Assembly (NCBI GenBank): GCA_029582265.1
Contig: CM055827.1
Coordinates: forward strand, 1,891,349-1,955,348
DNA length: 64,000 bases
Origin: Zoroaster sp. YZ-2022
Taxonomy: Eukaryota > Echinodermata > Asteroidea > Forcipulatida > Zoroasteridae
Direction of reading: 5' to 3'
Shown here: piece by piece, positions 48,024-59,379 of the stretch
Layout of the letters: each line of letters starts with the position of its first letter
Position numbering within the stretch: the first letter of the stretch is position 1
Notes under the pieces: model-generated
The model's database searches: none
What the model saw: only the letters and a program-made list of their open reading frames with translations
What the model was told of the DNA's origin: nothing
Program-made: the position numbers and the translations under genes

Positions 48024-48389
48024 AGAAACACATGTGTGCATACATGTACATGTCATGTGCTTGCTTTACTACTGAAGGATTTTGGAGGATTCAGGTTATG
48101 TGTAAGCAAATGGGCCTAGGGAATTAGGAAGGATTCAGGTTATGTGTAAGCAAATGGGCCTAGGGAGTTAGGGTTAATCAGTATATACAATACTGAGAGT
48201 TATCATATTCATTGTAACATGGAATAAGAGTATTATTTCATAAATGTGAACTGGAAATTATTTCACTTTTCTTCAAATAATTGTCTTTTCAGACACAATT
48301 TGGTTATTCTTGACATTTGAAGAACCAATTTTATGCCTCACCTTTAACTAAAACACAATAGAGTGAATGAACAACAGAATAGATATTAA

Positions 48390-48500
48390 GTTCTTTCGGG
48401 TACACCTTGTAATATTGTCTTCTTGGATGAAGTGGTGGCTCTGAGAAGAGCCAGTTGGTTTATTCTCAACATTTCGACTAGTGTGCTCTATCCATCGTTA
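48390..48500 (-). mobile_element. Penelope-like end fragment, copy 1
   Basis: On the minus strand tagtcgaaatgttgag is followed by aataaaccaactggc and a hairpin ggctcttctcagagcc, then tgtacccgaaagaac. Closely matches 58460-58575 and, more distantly, 54547-54660. The CGAAA-xGTTGAG signature is typical of the hammerhead-bearing ends of Penelope-like elements. Confidence 0.5.
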
Positions 48501-48602
48501 GGAGAAAGGTGGTTGCAAACAAAATACTTTTTTGTTTGCAAACAAGATGCTTTTTTGTCCTACAGAATGACATTCATAAACACGAATATTTTTGCACAGA
48601 AA

Positions 48603-48962
48603 TTAAGGCTGTGGGTTTTCGGTTATTTCAGGAACCCGGATACCCGAAATTGGAAATCTTTGGATACCCGGGTACAGTTGTATAACCAATGTGAACACAA
48701 GTTTTTCTTGTTTAATTAGAATCAAAATAAATGTGGATTTACTGTAATAATTTCCGCGTCTCTATATTAAAAACGACTCGTAGCATCCCCATTCCCCACA
48801 CAAAAAATGTTAACAAAAAATCAGAGACTTTCATTGTGTGGCTTAAGTGTTCAGTCCAAATTTTCAAAAGCTGTTTACGGGTAATTGGAACCGAAAAATG
48901 GAACCAGGTAATGGCAGTTTCGGTCGGGTGTCCGGGTACCTGGATACCTTGCATAGCCTTAA
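48603..48962. mobile_element. 360-bp TTAA-bounded MITE candidate
   Basis: Ends TTAAGGCTGTG and, inverted from the right, TTAAGGCTATGC. Internal inverted blocks lie around acccggatacccgaa on the left and its approximate complement on the right. Single copy; weak outside the ends. Confidence 0.45.
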
Positions 48963-49525
48963 CAGAAATAAGGTTGCCATGGCAGTCGTAATTGATATAG
49001 AATATATGCTGCTTCTGCACTTGGTTGAATTTAATACTGTGTTGAATGACGAGAAATAAGAAATGATAGCCGGCTGATGTTTTATCACATTGTAATTATG
49101 ACTACGGAATGTTGATTAGGTTATTTGATATTTCAACAATCTGTGAGCAGAAACCACAATATATTTAGGGATTTTAAAGATGTAATATTAGTTTACAGAC
49201 CAAATATGTGTACATGTACATTCCAGATTCTGAACCCAATCTCATAGAGCCGTAAGCAGCCAATTTCTTAATTACTGTGCACTTTTCATTTCATAACACT
49301 GCTTACTGTTAACCATGTCGGCCATTATTGCTAGCAAATGAGTGATGTAACAATACAAATTTCCATGTTGAGCGCCCACGCAACTCACCAAATTATCTTG
49401 CTAACCTGTGAAATATGATTACAAATGTACGTCATCACTTAACGGTAAGCAATGTTATGAAATGTCTTATGATCAATAGTTTCATTCAAAACTTAAATTA
49501 AAAAGAAAATTCTCCAGTTATTGTT
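48963..49525. other. No gene seen
   Basis: AT-rich. Contains an imperfect inverted pair, tcatttcataacactgctta near 49288 and taagcaatgttatgaaatg near 49445, which may be a further small MITE with a stem of about 20 bp. Confidence 0.35.
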
Positions 49526-49855
49526 TTAACCCTCCTACTGTTTGACCATTTGAAACCATTCAAAATTTCCACTTGCCAAAATGCCCATTGGTTTTGTACA
49601 CACATGGTGATACCATTTGAACAGTGTTGGTAGCAAGCTTTACTACCATTCAAATCCATTCAAATGCATAGAGGGTCCATTGATTCACCACTTAGAAGTA
49701 TCCAAACAAGGTTTTGTATTAGCTGACCTTCCATTCAAAACCATTTGGGGAAATCAATACTGTACAGTTATTTCACCATTCAAAACCACAAAAGCGAATG
49801 GTTTCAAATGGTGCATCAACTTGTATGAAAAAGGTACCAAAAGTAGGAGGGTTAA
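49526..49855. mobile_element. TTAA-CCCTCCTACT element (piggyBac-like MITE)
   Basis: TTAA, then CCCTCCTACT on the left; AGTAGGAGGG then TTAA on the right (49852-49855). Inside are repeated ccattcaaaa and ccatttgaaac motifs in both directions, up to about ten copies, probably subterminal binding-site-like repeats. No coding capacity. Confidence 0.75.
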
Positions 49856-50060
49856 GTAATACTGTACATGTAAAATGATCAGCCATGGGTTTAGTTGGTA
49901 TGTACATGTACATGTATACAATGGGCCATGTAAATTATATAATTCTCTTTGATTGAGATGCGTACCTCTCTCTTTTTGACTGAGATGCAATTCATTTAAA
50001 TCAAGATCATGCTAAGAGATGTGTAGGTCTCACAAAGAATAATTTTTAATTTGATCATCA

Positions 50061-50232
50061 GGTAAACTCGGTGGTCAAGAGGTTATGACGTCTACACTAG
50101 TAAGCAGGAAGTCGTGGGTTCAAATCCCGCCCGAGTTGTCTGTGAAGTTTTTTCACAGACACTCGGAAAGCACAGAGTATGCAGTGCTATACACACATCG
50201 GTGTAGTGCAAAATTTCATCAATTAATTTGAT
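50061..50232 (+). mobile_element. tRNA-derived SINE, family S2 copy 2
   Basis: CTCGGTGGTCAAGAGGTTA, B box GGTTCAAATCCC and closing CCGAG. The gttttttcacagacactcgg body and a catcggtgtagtgcaaaat tail follow. Runs straight into the next MITE at 50237. Confidence 0.8.
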
Positions 50233-50236
50233 ACAT

Positions 50237-50682
50237 GACATAAAACACAATAAAGGGCCCCCTTTGCATCTGTCACGTTAGCAGTTTTTCCAATGGTTGT
50301 TATTTATTTTTAAGTACCCGAAACTGACCAAAAAGTGTTTCAACATGTGAATGGACATGCAGGCTTATACTAGAACTAAATTGAGTTGATTTATTTTATT
50401 TTTTAATTTATTTATTAATTTTTTTACCCTCAAATTTCCATAAAAATTGGACAGAAAAAGTTACCTCACTTTTCCGTCCATTTGTTGATGGAAATTTTAG
50501 GCTAATTAAAAAAATAATTGTAATAATAAACTCAAATTATCTTTAGGATAAGCATGCATGTCTATTCAAACGTTGAAATTCTTTTTGGGTGGTTTCAGAT
50601 ATTCAAAAAAAAAAATTACAACCATAAGAAAAACTGCTAACATGACGGTAGGAAAGTGGCCCCCTTTATTGTGTTTTATGTC
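50237..50682. mobile_element. 446-bp MITE with 4-bp ACAT duplication
   Basis: The ends share GACATAAAACACAATAAAGG and, further in, gttagcagtttttc as inverted repeats over about 55 bp. ACAT flanks both sides (50233-50236 and 50683-50686). The interior is AT-rich and non-coding. Confidence 0.75.
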
Positions 50683-50686
50683 ACAT

Positions 50687-51380
50687 GCTCAAATAAATTT
50701 TATTTATCATTGGATTCATAACACAAAAAACAAATAACAATTGATGCTTTATATTTTCTTTAATATATATATTTTTTAATTGTATCAGGTTTCTGTCTAT
50801 TGTTAAAGGAATTTTTTTTTCAGTATTACTGAACAATGACTGCTTTATATTATATTCCCAGTAGTACAAATACAGCAACAGAAATTCAAACAAATACGAG
50901 ATTGTATAACATGTATTGTAGGCCTAATGTACAATTCTAATGTAAACTGCACCTGTGAATTAATAAGCCAAACTATATACATGTAGTTAATAGCATAAGT
51001 GAATTACAGTGTTTGTTCGACCAAATAATTAATACAGTTGTACCTTGGAAAATAACGACCTAACAGGAATAGTAAAGGCACATTGGTTAATTGTTAATCT
51101 GTATCTATAGACCCAATGACAATAACATTGCATTCTCCTTGGTGTATAATTGCATTTATCTTAAGTTAATTGTTTATATTTCATTGAATTTTCAGGGAGG
51201 GATAGCCATTTTTCACTATTACTGAGATCTTGAGACTGTACCCAATACAGTCATTAAGCAATGACTGAGATTTGTCAAGTGTGAGCTTATCAGGTTAATA
51301 ACACAGGCCTATTTTATAGAAGTACTTACCAGAAAATGTTATGCCAATATTAAACAAATAACAAATAACACAGGCCTATT
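50687..51380. other. No gene seen
   Basis: AT-rich. The segment ataacacaggcctattt occurs twice (about 51298 and 51366), the second directly abutting family K copy 1. Confidence 0.4.
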
Positions 51381-51638
51381 TGTGACCCACTCTGGCAAAA
51401 CCAACTTCTCAGCATTTACCATAATGCATAACAGCCATGAAAAGGTCAAAAACTTACCCCAGGGACCAGTTTGACAGACCAGTTTTCATGTCACCATATA
51501 GATCATTTTCTCTAGGTTTTGATGGAAAAAGAAAAATCCTGAAACGTTGTTGGGATCATTGTTAATTTTCTTGATAAATTTGGGAGGTCACTGTTGAAAA
51601 TTGGGTTCAAGTTTAGGGTTTTGGCAGAGCCAGTCGCA
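51381..51638. mobile_element. Family K MITE, copy 1
   Basis: TGTGACCCACTCTGGCAAAACC-like left end (the CTCTGGCAAAACC core is clearest) matched by the complement of TGCGACTGGCTCTGCCAA on the right. Interior shared with 55830-56077 (cagccatgaaaaggt, gatggaaaaagaaaaatcc, cattgttaattttc). Confidence 0.75.
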
Positions 51639-52999
51639 TTTTATAGAACTGCTAAATAGAATATTTTGTTTAGCAAAAAAAAAATTTACAGAAAAATAAG
51701 TAAGCTGTCTGTCCATTTAGTTTTGCCATAGAGGTTTTGCTTAGCCACTTTGTAACATTTGGCAAGTTCTTTGGGGATTGGAGTTGAATGTCCCTCATCG
51801 CATATTCATATACCAATCCTTAGTTAATAATAATACCTAGCTGTATATTCATTAGATAGAAAAACCTGACTCCAATTGATGGTTCATATTTGCAGAATGC
51901 TCACTTGCATTGTAGTGAAATAGCAGGCAACACATTAATGTCATGGTGTCAACTGGGCTCTGTATGGAAATAAATAACACCTAGTCCCCTGACTCATGGT
52001 CCCACAATCCCAATGTAATCAATCTTAGTCTGGGCCAGTGTATCATATGATCAATTACGCTGTATAGTGTCTCTTCCTCACTCCCCATTGTTCTGGAAAT
52101 CAATTAGCAATTGTGCTGCCATTCCCTAGTAATTGTTTTGTCAATGCTTGTTAACAGCATTGTCGATTTGCAGTCCATAGACTAAGCCAGTCCATTATTC
52201 AGTCATAATGACTGACTGCATATGTTCAAATATATATTTCATACACACTAACATACATGTACGTTTCTGGCGCATATGAAAAATACATTCATCTGTAGCA
52301 CAAGTGCTGCAAGTTGTTGGCCTAAACAATTGTGTATTTAGTGCAGGGCTAGACTATGTGCATTATAATATAAAATGATTAATCACATAGTTTTTACAGT
52401 GGCTTATTTCCAATTTTTAAAAACGATGAATTTGCTGGTAGGTTTAAACTTCCAACTGAGCTGCAGACAATATTGCATTGGAAATTTGCATTAGTGAATT
52501 ATTCATGTACGTGTGTGTGCATGTTCGTTATAACGGGAGCAAGTTCTTTGTAGCTACATGTACATAGGAACGTTGTCCATGATGAGCTGCTAGATGGTTC
52601 CAATTTGCATCAGTGCAAGTATGAACCAGCAACCTTAGGATCGATGGTCAAAGTGTTCTCCTAACTGAATAAACTGGTTTGACACATGTAAATGACTAAT
52701 TGCAGTGATGTCCAATCTCATCGCATACATTACTCAACACACAACATAACAATGCTTCACAAATTTCCAAATATGTTGTCTTACGGGCATGGCTAAGTCT
52801 TCAATGGCGATTGGTTAGGTAGGTAATCAGTCTGTCTTAGTTGTACAAGGTTCTGTGCCATGATGCAAGTACAAATACATGCCCCCCCCCTCCCGCTCCC
52901 TTTGCTGTGCTCAAATATCGGCAAATATTTCTGGTAAGCATTTTTTTCCTGCTTAGTAGCTCTATGAAATTTACATGTTTATAACAGAGACACTTATAA
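51639..52999. other. No gene seen
   Basis: AT-rich, 1.3 kb. A poly-C run lies at 52882-52890. Nothing supported. Confidence 0.4.
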
Positions 53000-53440
53000 C
53001 AGGGACAATTACGCCACGATCAACAGGGCATGGAATCGGAGTGCCAGTTTTAGATTAACTCAGTGACTGAAAATGATATCCCACATGATAAAGTAATATT
53101 ACCGTTGCTGATTCATAAATGCAGCTGTGATTTGTCTGGATTTTTGCAAATCGCAATGTTGTAATCCTCTGGATTTTAAAGATTTAAGCAATAAAGGAAA
53201 GCAAAGCAAATGCTCAGAACTATAGATTTCACCCCAGCGCTGTTCAGTGGCCCCAATACCCTTAGCAAAATTTATTTGGTTTTTTTTCAAAACTGCCCAA
53301 TCACACCCCTGTGCATTCACAGGGGTGACTTAATTTCTCAGGGGTAACCATTAATTTTCAGTCACTGTGTTCTTGAACTAGGACACTGATTTCATGCCCT
53401 GTTGAAAGTCCACTCTGATTGTGATGATACTGGCCCTTGA
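53000..53440 (+). mobile_element. Family B MITE, copy 9, with a 225-bp insertion
   Basis: Both arms are recognisable (cacgatcaacagggcatgg; tttcatgccctgttgaaag) but termini are degraded. Non-family sequence from about 53122 to 53346 interrupts it between the cataaatg and taattttcagtcac blocks. The insert contains a perfect hairpin CACCCCTGTG-catt-CACAGGGGTG (53304-53327). Confidence 0.7.
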
Positions 53441-54546
53441 ATCATTGGGAATGGGGATGCAGACACATCAAGCTGATTATCAATTGGAGGTACACCAACT
53501 GTCATGATAGGCATGCTAACAGTAACAAGAATTACAGCTGGGAATATCAAGAGAATTAATTCACATGAAACATGAGCTTGTAAATATGCATGTCATCTGG
53601 GTTAAAAATGTCATTCAACAGACCATTACAACCACTTACTATTATACAAGCCATAGTGTGGTGATCAGACCTCAGATATTCGCGGTTTACCATTGAAGTT
53701 GCAGATTTGTTGACCATTGTGAAATTGAAGTATTATTCTGTGTTCACTTAAACGGAAGGTGAAACATTGGCTTGTGTATTTAGTGACATCCATTCATTTC
53801 AACACTAGTTTTCAAGAAGCATATCATCATAAAACTAACCAAATGTGCTGGCTAGATGTGTATTCTTAAAATAAAGATTTCAATATGCACACATCTTCCC
53901 GTTTTGGAAGATGAGAATTTTCCCTTGTCTACAAGTGGTTTTTTGTGCTTGTCAAGATTAGATTGGTAAAACACCACTGGCTAACATGTTGGATAATACA
54001 TGTAGAATATTGAAGACGAGACAATGTAATGTAAGGTTTCTCTTACACCAATGTAGAGCTTTAAGAATGATAACATATATTACAGGTAGAGTAGCCTCTT
54101 CTTGCTTAGCCTCCTACCAATATCAACACCCCTGCATCCTTGAGCTGGCTCAATTGTTGCCACATCCTCCGCCCCCTTCGCACAGGCCCCCAGTCTAGAC
54201 ACATTGTTTTTCTAACCCTGCTCCTGTTTATCACAACTGGGTTGCAAAGCTCCATGGGGGTCTCTTCTTCATGCTGGTGTGAAGTGAAATCCTAAGCTCC
54301 TGGGAAGAGCAGGGATACAGGAGATGGAGACAGATCAGATGGTGGCAGATGGGAAATGGAGGAGTAAGATATAGGCTAATAGATCAAGTTGGTTACTGGA
54401 TACAGCATGCTGCTCCTCAAGTCACTTCAAGTATTCTCTCCTTGTTGATAAGAAAATATGTGTCATTATTAAGAATAAAATGGTATATCCCATGTGCATA
54501 TGTAAATCATTAATAGCTCAGTAGTCCTTTTATTTTGTATAAATTC
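53441..54546. other. No gene seen
   Basis: AT-rich with a short pyrimidine-rich stretch at 54160-54190. No exon supported. Confidence 0.4.
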
Positions 54547-54660
54547 TCCTGAAGACAATCAGAGTATACTGATCGAAACGTTGAGTTGTACCAACCACTT
54601 CTTTTTAGAACTAATTAATGCTCAAAAGAGAATTTCTACATGGTGTCACCACAGTCTTTA
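54547..54660 (+). mobile_element. Penelope-like end fragment with hammerhead-like core
   Basis: CTGAAGA is followed by a hairpin (ATCAG, loop AGTATA, CTGAT), then CGAAAC and GTTGAG. CTGANGA and GAAA are the two conserved halves of a hammerhead core, and the hairpin is in the stem II position. Sequence after it (ccaaccact, then tacatggtgt) aligns loosely with the other two J fragments. Stems I and III not established. Confidence 0.5.
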
Positions 54661-55470
54661 CCTGTACAAATTTATTTCTTTATTATAATCTACAAAACGA
54701 TTCAAAATGCCTTGCTAAGGCAATACAAATAACCCGAGACACATGTTTTAGATATATATATATACACTCTTGCCTTCATTTGGTCTGATTCCTTTGTTAA
54801 AAATTCACTTTCCCAAAACGTTTAAGAAACTGTTTATAAAATAATTTGATCTTTGTGATCAATTGATATTATCACAGTAAAACTCTATAATAGGGCTGGT
54901 CAAAAATTCTAAGTAAACTTCTGCAATTTTCACAGGAACTTGATGAGCAATTGAACTGAAATTTTCATAGGTTGGCTCTTTTATATAATTCTTGATCAAT
55001 AAGTATGAATACTGACATTTTACCAAACGTGTAATTGGGCCTTAAGGCAGGCTCATATTGCTTTTGAGACATATTTTGGATCACAAAGAATAGATGGTGT
55101 AACCAGAGCCAGTACACATGCCAAGGACAGCAGAAACCATAACTATTGGAGAAACTTTATACTCTCTTGAGGCTGAATAATAACCTCACTTGAATTAACC
55201 ATTAATGATCTCCTAGCTGCCATTAGTCTGTCCACAGAGTATAAGATACCACTCTAAGATATCCATAAAGTGTCATATTATGTCATTATGCCTTCTAGGG
55301 CATTCATTAATATATTTTTACTCACATATTTCCTGTGCTTGGTTTTCACAAACCATGTAGTCCTGAGGTAAAATATCTTGTCCTTGTTTCTTATTTAGGA
55401 ACAAACCTTATTAGGAACCATGGAATGATTTCATTCACAAATTTTGCATAGCAGTTTGAAATTCAGTCAC
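54661..55470. other. No gene seen
   Basis: AT-rich, without recognised repeats. Confidence 0.4.
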
Positions 55471-55474
55471 CAGG

Positions 55475-55701
55475 GGTGCGTTCCGCTTGCGCAAACGTTC
55501 GCCAACGTTTGCAAACAATTTCGAGTGGAACCAATTGTGCACCGCCAATGTTGGCGAACGTTAGCAACAGACAGCGAACGTAGTTTTGAGGTGTTCGCGG
55601 TTGTTCGAACGTTGCGCTCACAATCGGTTCCACTTTGAACCATCTGTCACCAAACGTTCGCGCAAACGTTTGCGATACATTCGTACAAGTGGAATGCAGC
55701 C
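55475..55701. mobile_element. CpG-rich MITE, 227 bp
   Basis: Ends GGTGCGTTCCGCTTG and, inverted, GGCTGCATTCCACTTG. The interior is built from many direct and inverted copies of caaacgttcgc and gcgaacgttt. CAGG lies on both sides (55471-55474 and 55702-55705), a possible 4-bp duplication. Its CpG-rich composition contrasts sharply with the surroundings. Confidence 0.65.
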
Positions 55702-55829
55702 CAGGCATCATTTCATGTTGGTTATAGAAGAGACAGTGGCACATGTGGGCGGTCATAGATGCAAATACTACAGTGTATGTGTTCAATCCGATTTGCACCA
55801 ATGCATGCTGGGCTAGCATGATCAATATA

Positions 55830-56077
55830 TGTTACCCGCTCTGGCAAAATCCAAAACTTCTCGGCATTTACCATAATGCGTAACAGCCATGAAAAGGTTA
55901 AAAACTGACCCCAGGGACCAGTTTGAGGGACCACTTTTCATGTCGCCATATAGAGCATTTTCTCTAGAGTTTGATGGAAAAAGAAAAATCCTGAAATGTT
56001 GTTGGGAACATTGTTAATTTTCACGATAAATTTTAAACATTGCGTCCAAGTTTAGGGTTTTACCAAAGCCAGTCACA
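55830..56077. mobile_element. Family K MITE, copy 2
   Basis: tgttacccgctctggcaaaa to ttaccaaagccagtcaca. The interior closely follows copy 1, with a short deletion before the right end. Confidence 0.75.
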
Positions 56078-56304
56078 TATTGCAAAACTGACCTTACTTC
56101 CCCAGATATTGTCTATCAATGTTACAATCACACTCAACAGTAAGCCATACATGTACTATTCTTTATTTCCTGTTCAGTTTAATAATGCAACTTCATAGAT
56201 TGTTTGATTAAAAAGTACACAGTTACTATAGAGAAATGTGAAATGTGATCGTTTGCTCAACCAAGATGCAACATGTGTACAATGTAGTCTATCTATGTAA
56301 CAGT

Positions 56305-56506
56305 TTAACCCTAACCATGCTCAATGCAACAAGATGCGACAAATGTAAAAGGTTGTTGCATCTTGTCGCCCTTGGCAGAGAACAAAAGAACCATTGTTCT
56401 AGCTGGTAGATCTTGTTGCATTGAGCAGCCTGCACACTTTTCTTTTGTTGCATTTTGTTGCATTCAACAGGGTGTCTGTGAAATGCCTGTAGTGAGTTAG
56501 GATTAA
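56305..56506. mobile_element. TTAACCCTAACC element with internal foldbacks
   Basis: Starts TTAACCCTAACC and ends gagttaggaTTAA. Inside, TGCTCAATGCAACAAGAT is matched exactly by its complement about 70 bp further on, and smaller gcaacaagatgcgacaa-type foldbacks are nested within. Its terminal TTAA (56503-56506) is also the first base set of family E copy 4. Confidence 0.65.
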
Positions 56507-56906
56507 TCCCTAACTCCCTAGGCCCATTTGCTTACACAGAACCTGAATCCTTCCTAACTCCCTATGCCCATTTGCTTACACATAAACTGAATCCTTCCTA
56601 ACTCTCTAGGCCCATTTGCTTACACAGAACCTGAATCTTCCAAAATCCTTCAGTAGTAAAGCAAGCACATGACATGTATGCACACATGTGTTTCTAATCT
56701 GTGATACATGTACATGGCCAGGGACCCTCCCTGCATGCATGGAGCAATAAACAGTGTCCACTGACCCAAGCACTGACAAACATGTACATGTACCATAGAA
56801 AGGCAAGTATGCCTAATAACCTCAATCCTCCCTAATAACCTCAATCCTCCAAAATCCTTCACTTTAGCAAAGAGGATTTTGGAGGATTTGGGAAGGTTAG
56901 GGTTAA
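56503..56906 (+). mobile_element. Family E element, copy 4
   Basis: TTAATCCCTAACTCCC to ggttagggTTAA. The left end carries a threefold tandem repeat of an about 52-bp unit (ggcccatttgcttacaca with flanks, 56511-56640). It lacks about 25 bp that copies 1-3 have after ccaagcactgac. Confidence 0.75.
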
Positions 56907-57288
56907 TGTTTAAAATCAATGCATGGATCTAGCTGCATACATGTACATGTACATGTAGTGTTTCTGCTATGGGCCTGGAGATAACACTAACTGGTTGTCT
57001 GTTACTGTTCATTTGGTACTTGTTCTATGGAGTAACTAGGCCAGCTGTCTCTAGCAATGTATAATGCACTTAGAATTGTCATTAAGAGATTTCATGAAGT
57101 ACATATTTATCACACCATTAACAATATAACTCCAAGTATTCCATCATTATGATGCATGAAGAATGACAAGTCTTTATAATAAAGTTTATAAAGATATTTT
57201 CCAAGTGGATTTCATAAGTATTATTAATGAAACTAGATTAAAACAATTCCTTTTTTATGATGGCTATTTTTCTTATTTCTTCTTTAGG

Positions 57289-57640
57289 GAAGGTACAACA
57301 TTGACAATTACCTGATTATCAAATTAACAAATAATTATCAATAACTTTGTTAGTTTGTTACAGGTATTAATCATCATTATTATTATTAATTATTATTATC
57401 CTGAGAAATGATATTCATTTGAAGTGTTTTCATCTTAGAGAAAATAGGAATTGTTCAGTCCAAAAATAATTTTGAAGATAATAAAACATGTAACAATTAA
57501 TATTTTTCAAAAAAATATAATAAAACTATTATTGCGCTAAACCAAAAATTCAAAGTTTAGTTTTATGATATATATCTTGAAAATAAGAGGGTTGAAATTA
57601 ATGATTGTATGTTTTCAAATACCAATATTGTACTTTAAGC
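57289..57640 (+). mobile_element. Family F element, copy 3
   Basis: Aligns with copy 2: agggaaggtacaacattg, ttacctgattatc, cttagagaaaat, gttttatgatatat and agagggttgaa. It lacks the two retroposons of copy 2. The outermost left bases are ctttaggg rather than ttaaaggg. Confidence 0.45.
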
Positions 57641-58459
57641 ATAAATGTTATGTAATTGGGTTAATAAGAATTTGTGCTAAATAAGAATTATTACTTCTGC
57701 TTCATTGGCTACATGTTTATGCTCAGGACTGGATTCTTGTTATTTATTCCTGTAATATTCATCTATCAAGGTCACTCGGTTCCCTTGGTACTATTTGCAC
57801 ATTACAGTGTTTTCATATCAATTTATCTTCAAATCTTTGGAGACTTGTGGGCCAGTGGTTTGTTTTTCAAGATAATGGAACATGACACATTGATAGTTCA
57901 AGGCTAGTACAAGTATATGCCTTTTTGGATAACAAATTTTTTTTAAATTTTATTTTCTCTTTTTCACTTATTTTACTAAAACTATAGTACTTGACACAGT
58001 AACAATTTTAAGAGGTGTTAAATACCATCACCAAATTGACATCAAGAAAGTTTAATGTAAAACTGGAATCATTTAATTTATGTTTTTGCGAGACACTAAT
58101 AGTGGCTTTAACTCCAAAGTAAATGGCACCAATAACTGACCATCAATCATTCTGCATCTTGGTTTGCTCTATATATTCACTGATGTGGAAAGTATAATAT
58201 GGTGAGCAATTATAAAGGATCATCCGATTATCTCCTGCATCATTTGATCTCTTTTTAATCAAAGGTTAGGGTACAACATTGCTGTATGGTCATTTCAATG
58301 CTCTAGCCTTCAAGAATTATATCTTAAAACCAATTGATAAAAGTTTCATTGTGTAATAGCTGCTCGTGTTTTGAAAAAAATACAAACAAATACGATATAC
58401 ATAAATGTACAAAAATGGGTTGTTATGTGTAGGATTTGAGGATTTGCATGGTGGAGATA
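57641..58459. other. No gene seen
   Basis: AT-rich. A 77-codon hydrophobic frame at 57674-57907 (+) has no recognised domain and no convincing splice context. Confidence 0.35.
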
Positions 58460-58575
58460 GATGTTATTGAGTTCTTTCGGGTACACCATGTAATAATCTC
58501 TTCTTGGAAAGACGTGATGGCTCTGAGAAGAGCCGGTTGGTTTGTTCTCAATGTTTTGACTTGTCTGCCTTTTCC
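58460..58575 (-). mobile_element. Penelope-like end fragment, copy 2
   Basis: Same layout as 48390-48500 on the minus strand: caaaacattgag, aacaaaccaacc, hairpin ggctcttctcagagcc, gtacccgaaagaac. CGAAAC has decayed to caaaac. Confidence 0.5.
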
Positions 58576-58875
58576 ACAAAAACATTTCAGTTGGCATCTG
58601 TTTGCAATTCTACAATGAAAGCAATTTATATATGAACATTTTGGAAAGTAAATAAACCACTAATTAAATTTTTTTAAAACTTAATCCAGAGAATGTTATG
58701 AAATTGTTGTCAAATAAAATATTAAAATGTTGATCCTTAGCTGTACACGGATGTTTTCATGCGATAAATAGGCCAGTGAGAATGCGATCATAGGAAAATG
58801 TATATTTTCAGGAAAACCATATTTCATAAGTTTTTATTATTAATGTTGCCCTTTGCCAAGGTTGTGTGCACTTTT

Positions 58876-58948
58876 ATTGATGGGGTTATAATCATTGATG
58901 GGGTTATAATCATTGATGGGGTTATAATCATTGATGGGGTTATAATCA
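58876..58948. repeat. Tandem repeat, four units of 18 bp
   Basis: Perfect units of attgatggggttataatc. Confidence 0.95.
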
Positions 58949-59379
58949 TATTTTCTAAATAAAAAGATAAAATCACAATGGTCTGTGTTATAAATTATAA
59001 ATTATTTGCTTCAATTGCACAAATTATGAAGGTACATCCATTAAAACATACAATGTTAGTGAATTGGAAAAATTATTTTTCTTTTTTAATTTGTAATATT
59101 TTATTTTAATGTTGGTATTTTTTGTCTAAAATATATTTTTTCTGTAGCATTCTCTTAATCAAATTTCTTTTATTCCATGGCTGCTCATCCCCAAATGCGA
59201 CAACCTTCCATTTGCTTTTGTTCAAAACTCGGTGCCTTCATATTTTCAAAAAACCTTTTAAGAAGTGAACCTCGGAATGGCTTGATTGGACAAGAAATAC
59301 ATCGAGCACCGGTAAGCCTTGGACAGACCTGAAAATAGATGAAAAGAAAGATAATGCAAGACTTCAGATATTTCTCATT
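58949..59379. other. No gene; weak acceptor-like site
   Basis: A good acceptor-like attttttctgtag ends at about 59148, followed by two open frames of about 37-39 codons, and gtaagc occurs at 59311. No frame connects the two sites, so no exon is called. Confidence 0.2.

Larger units (their letters stand above)
47248..48177 (-). mobile_element. Family E element, copy 3, interrupted by a SINE dimer
   Basis: Reverse orientation, ending agttagggTTAA at 48174-48177. The left end resembles copy 2 and lacks the outer terminus. A SINE pair is inserted at 47491-48023, in the middle of a stretch that is continuous in copies 1, 2 and 4. The right end contains an extra direct duplication of aggattcaggttatgtgta with the following 25 bp. 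Confidence 0.75.

Noticed and set aside
59149..59311. Exon between attttttctgtag and gtaagc
   Set aside because: All three frames are closed before the donor-like site, so it cannot be an internal coding exon.
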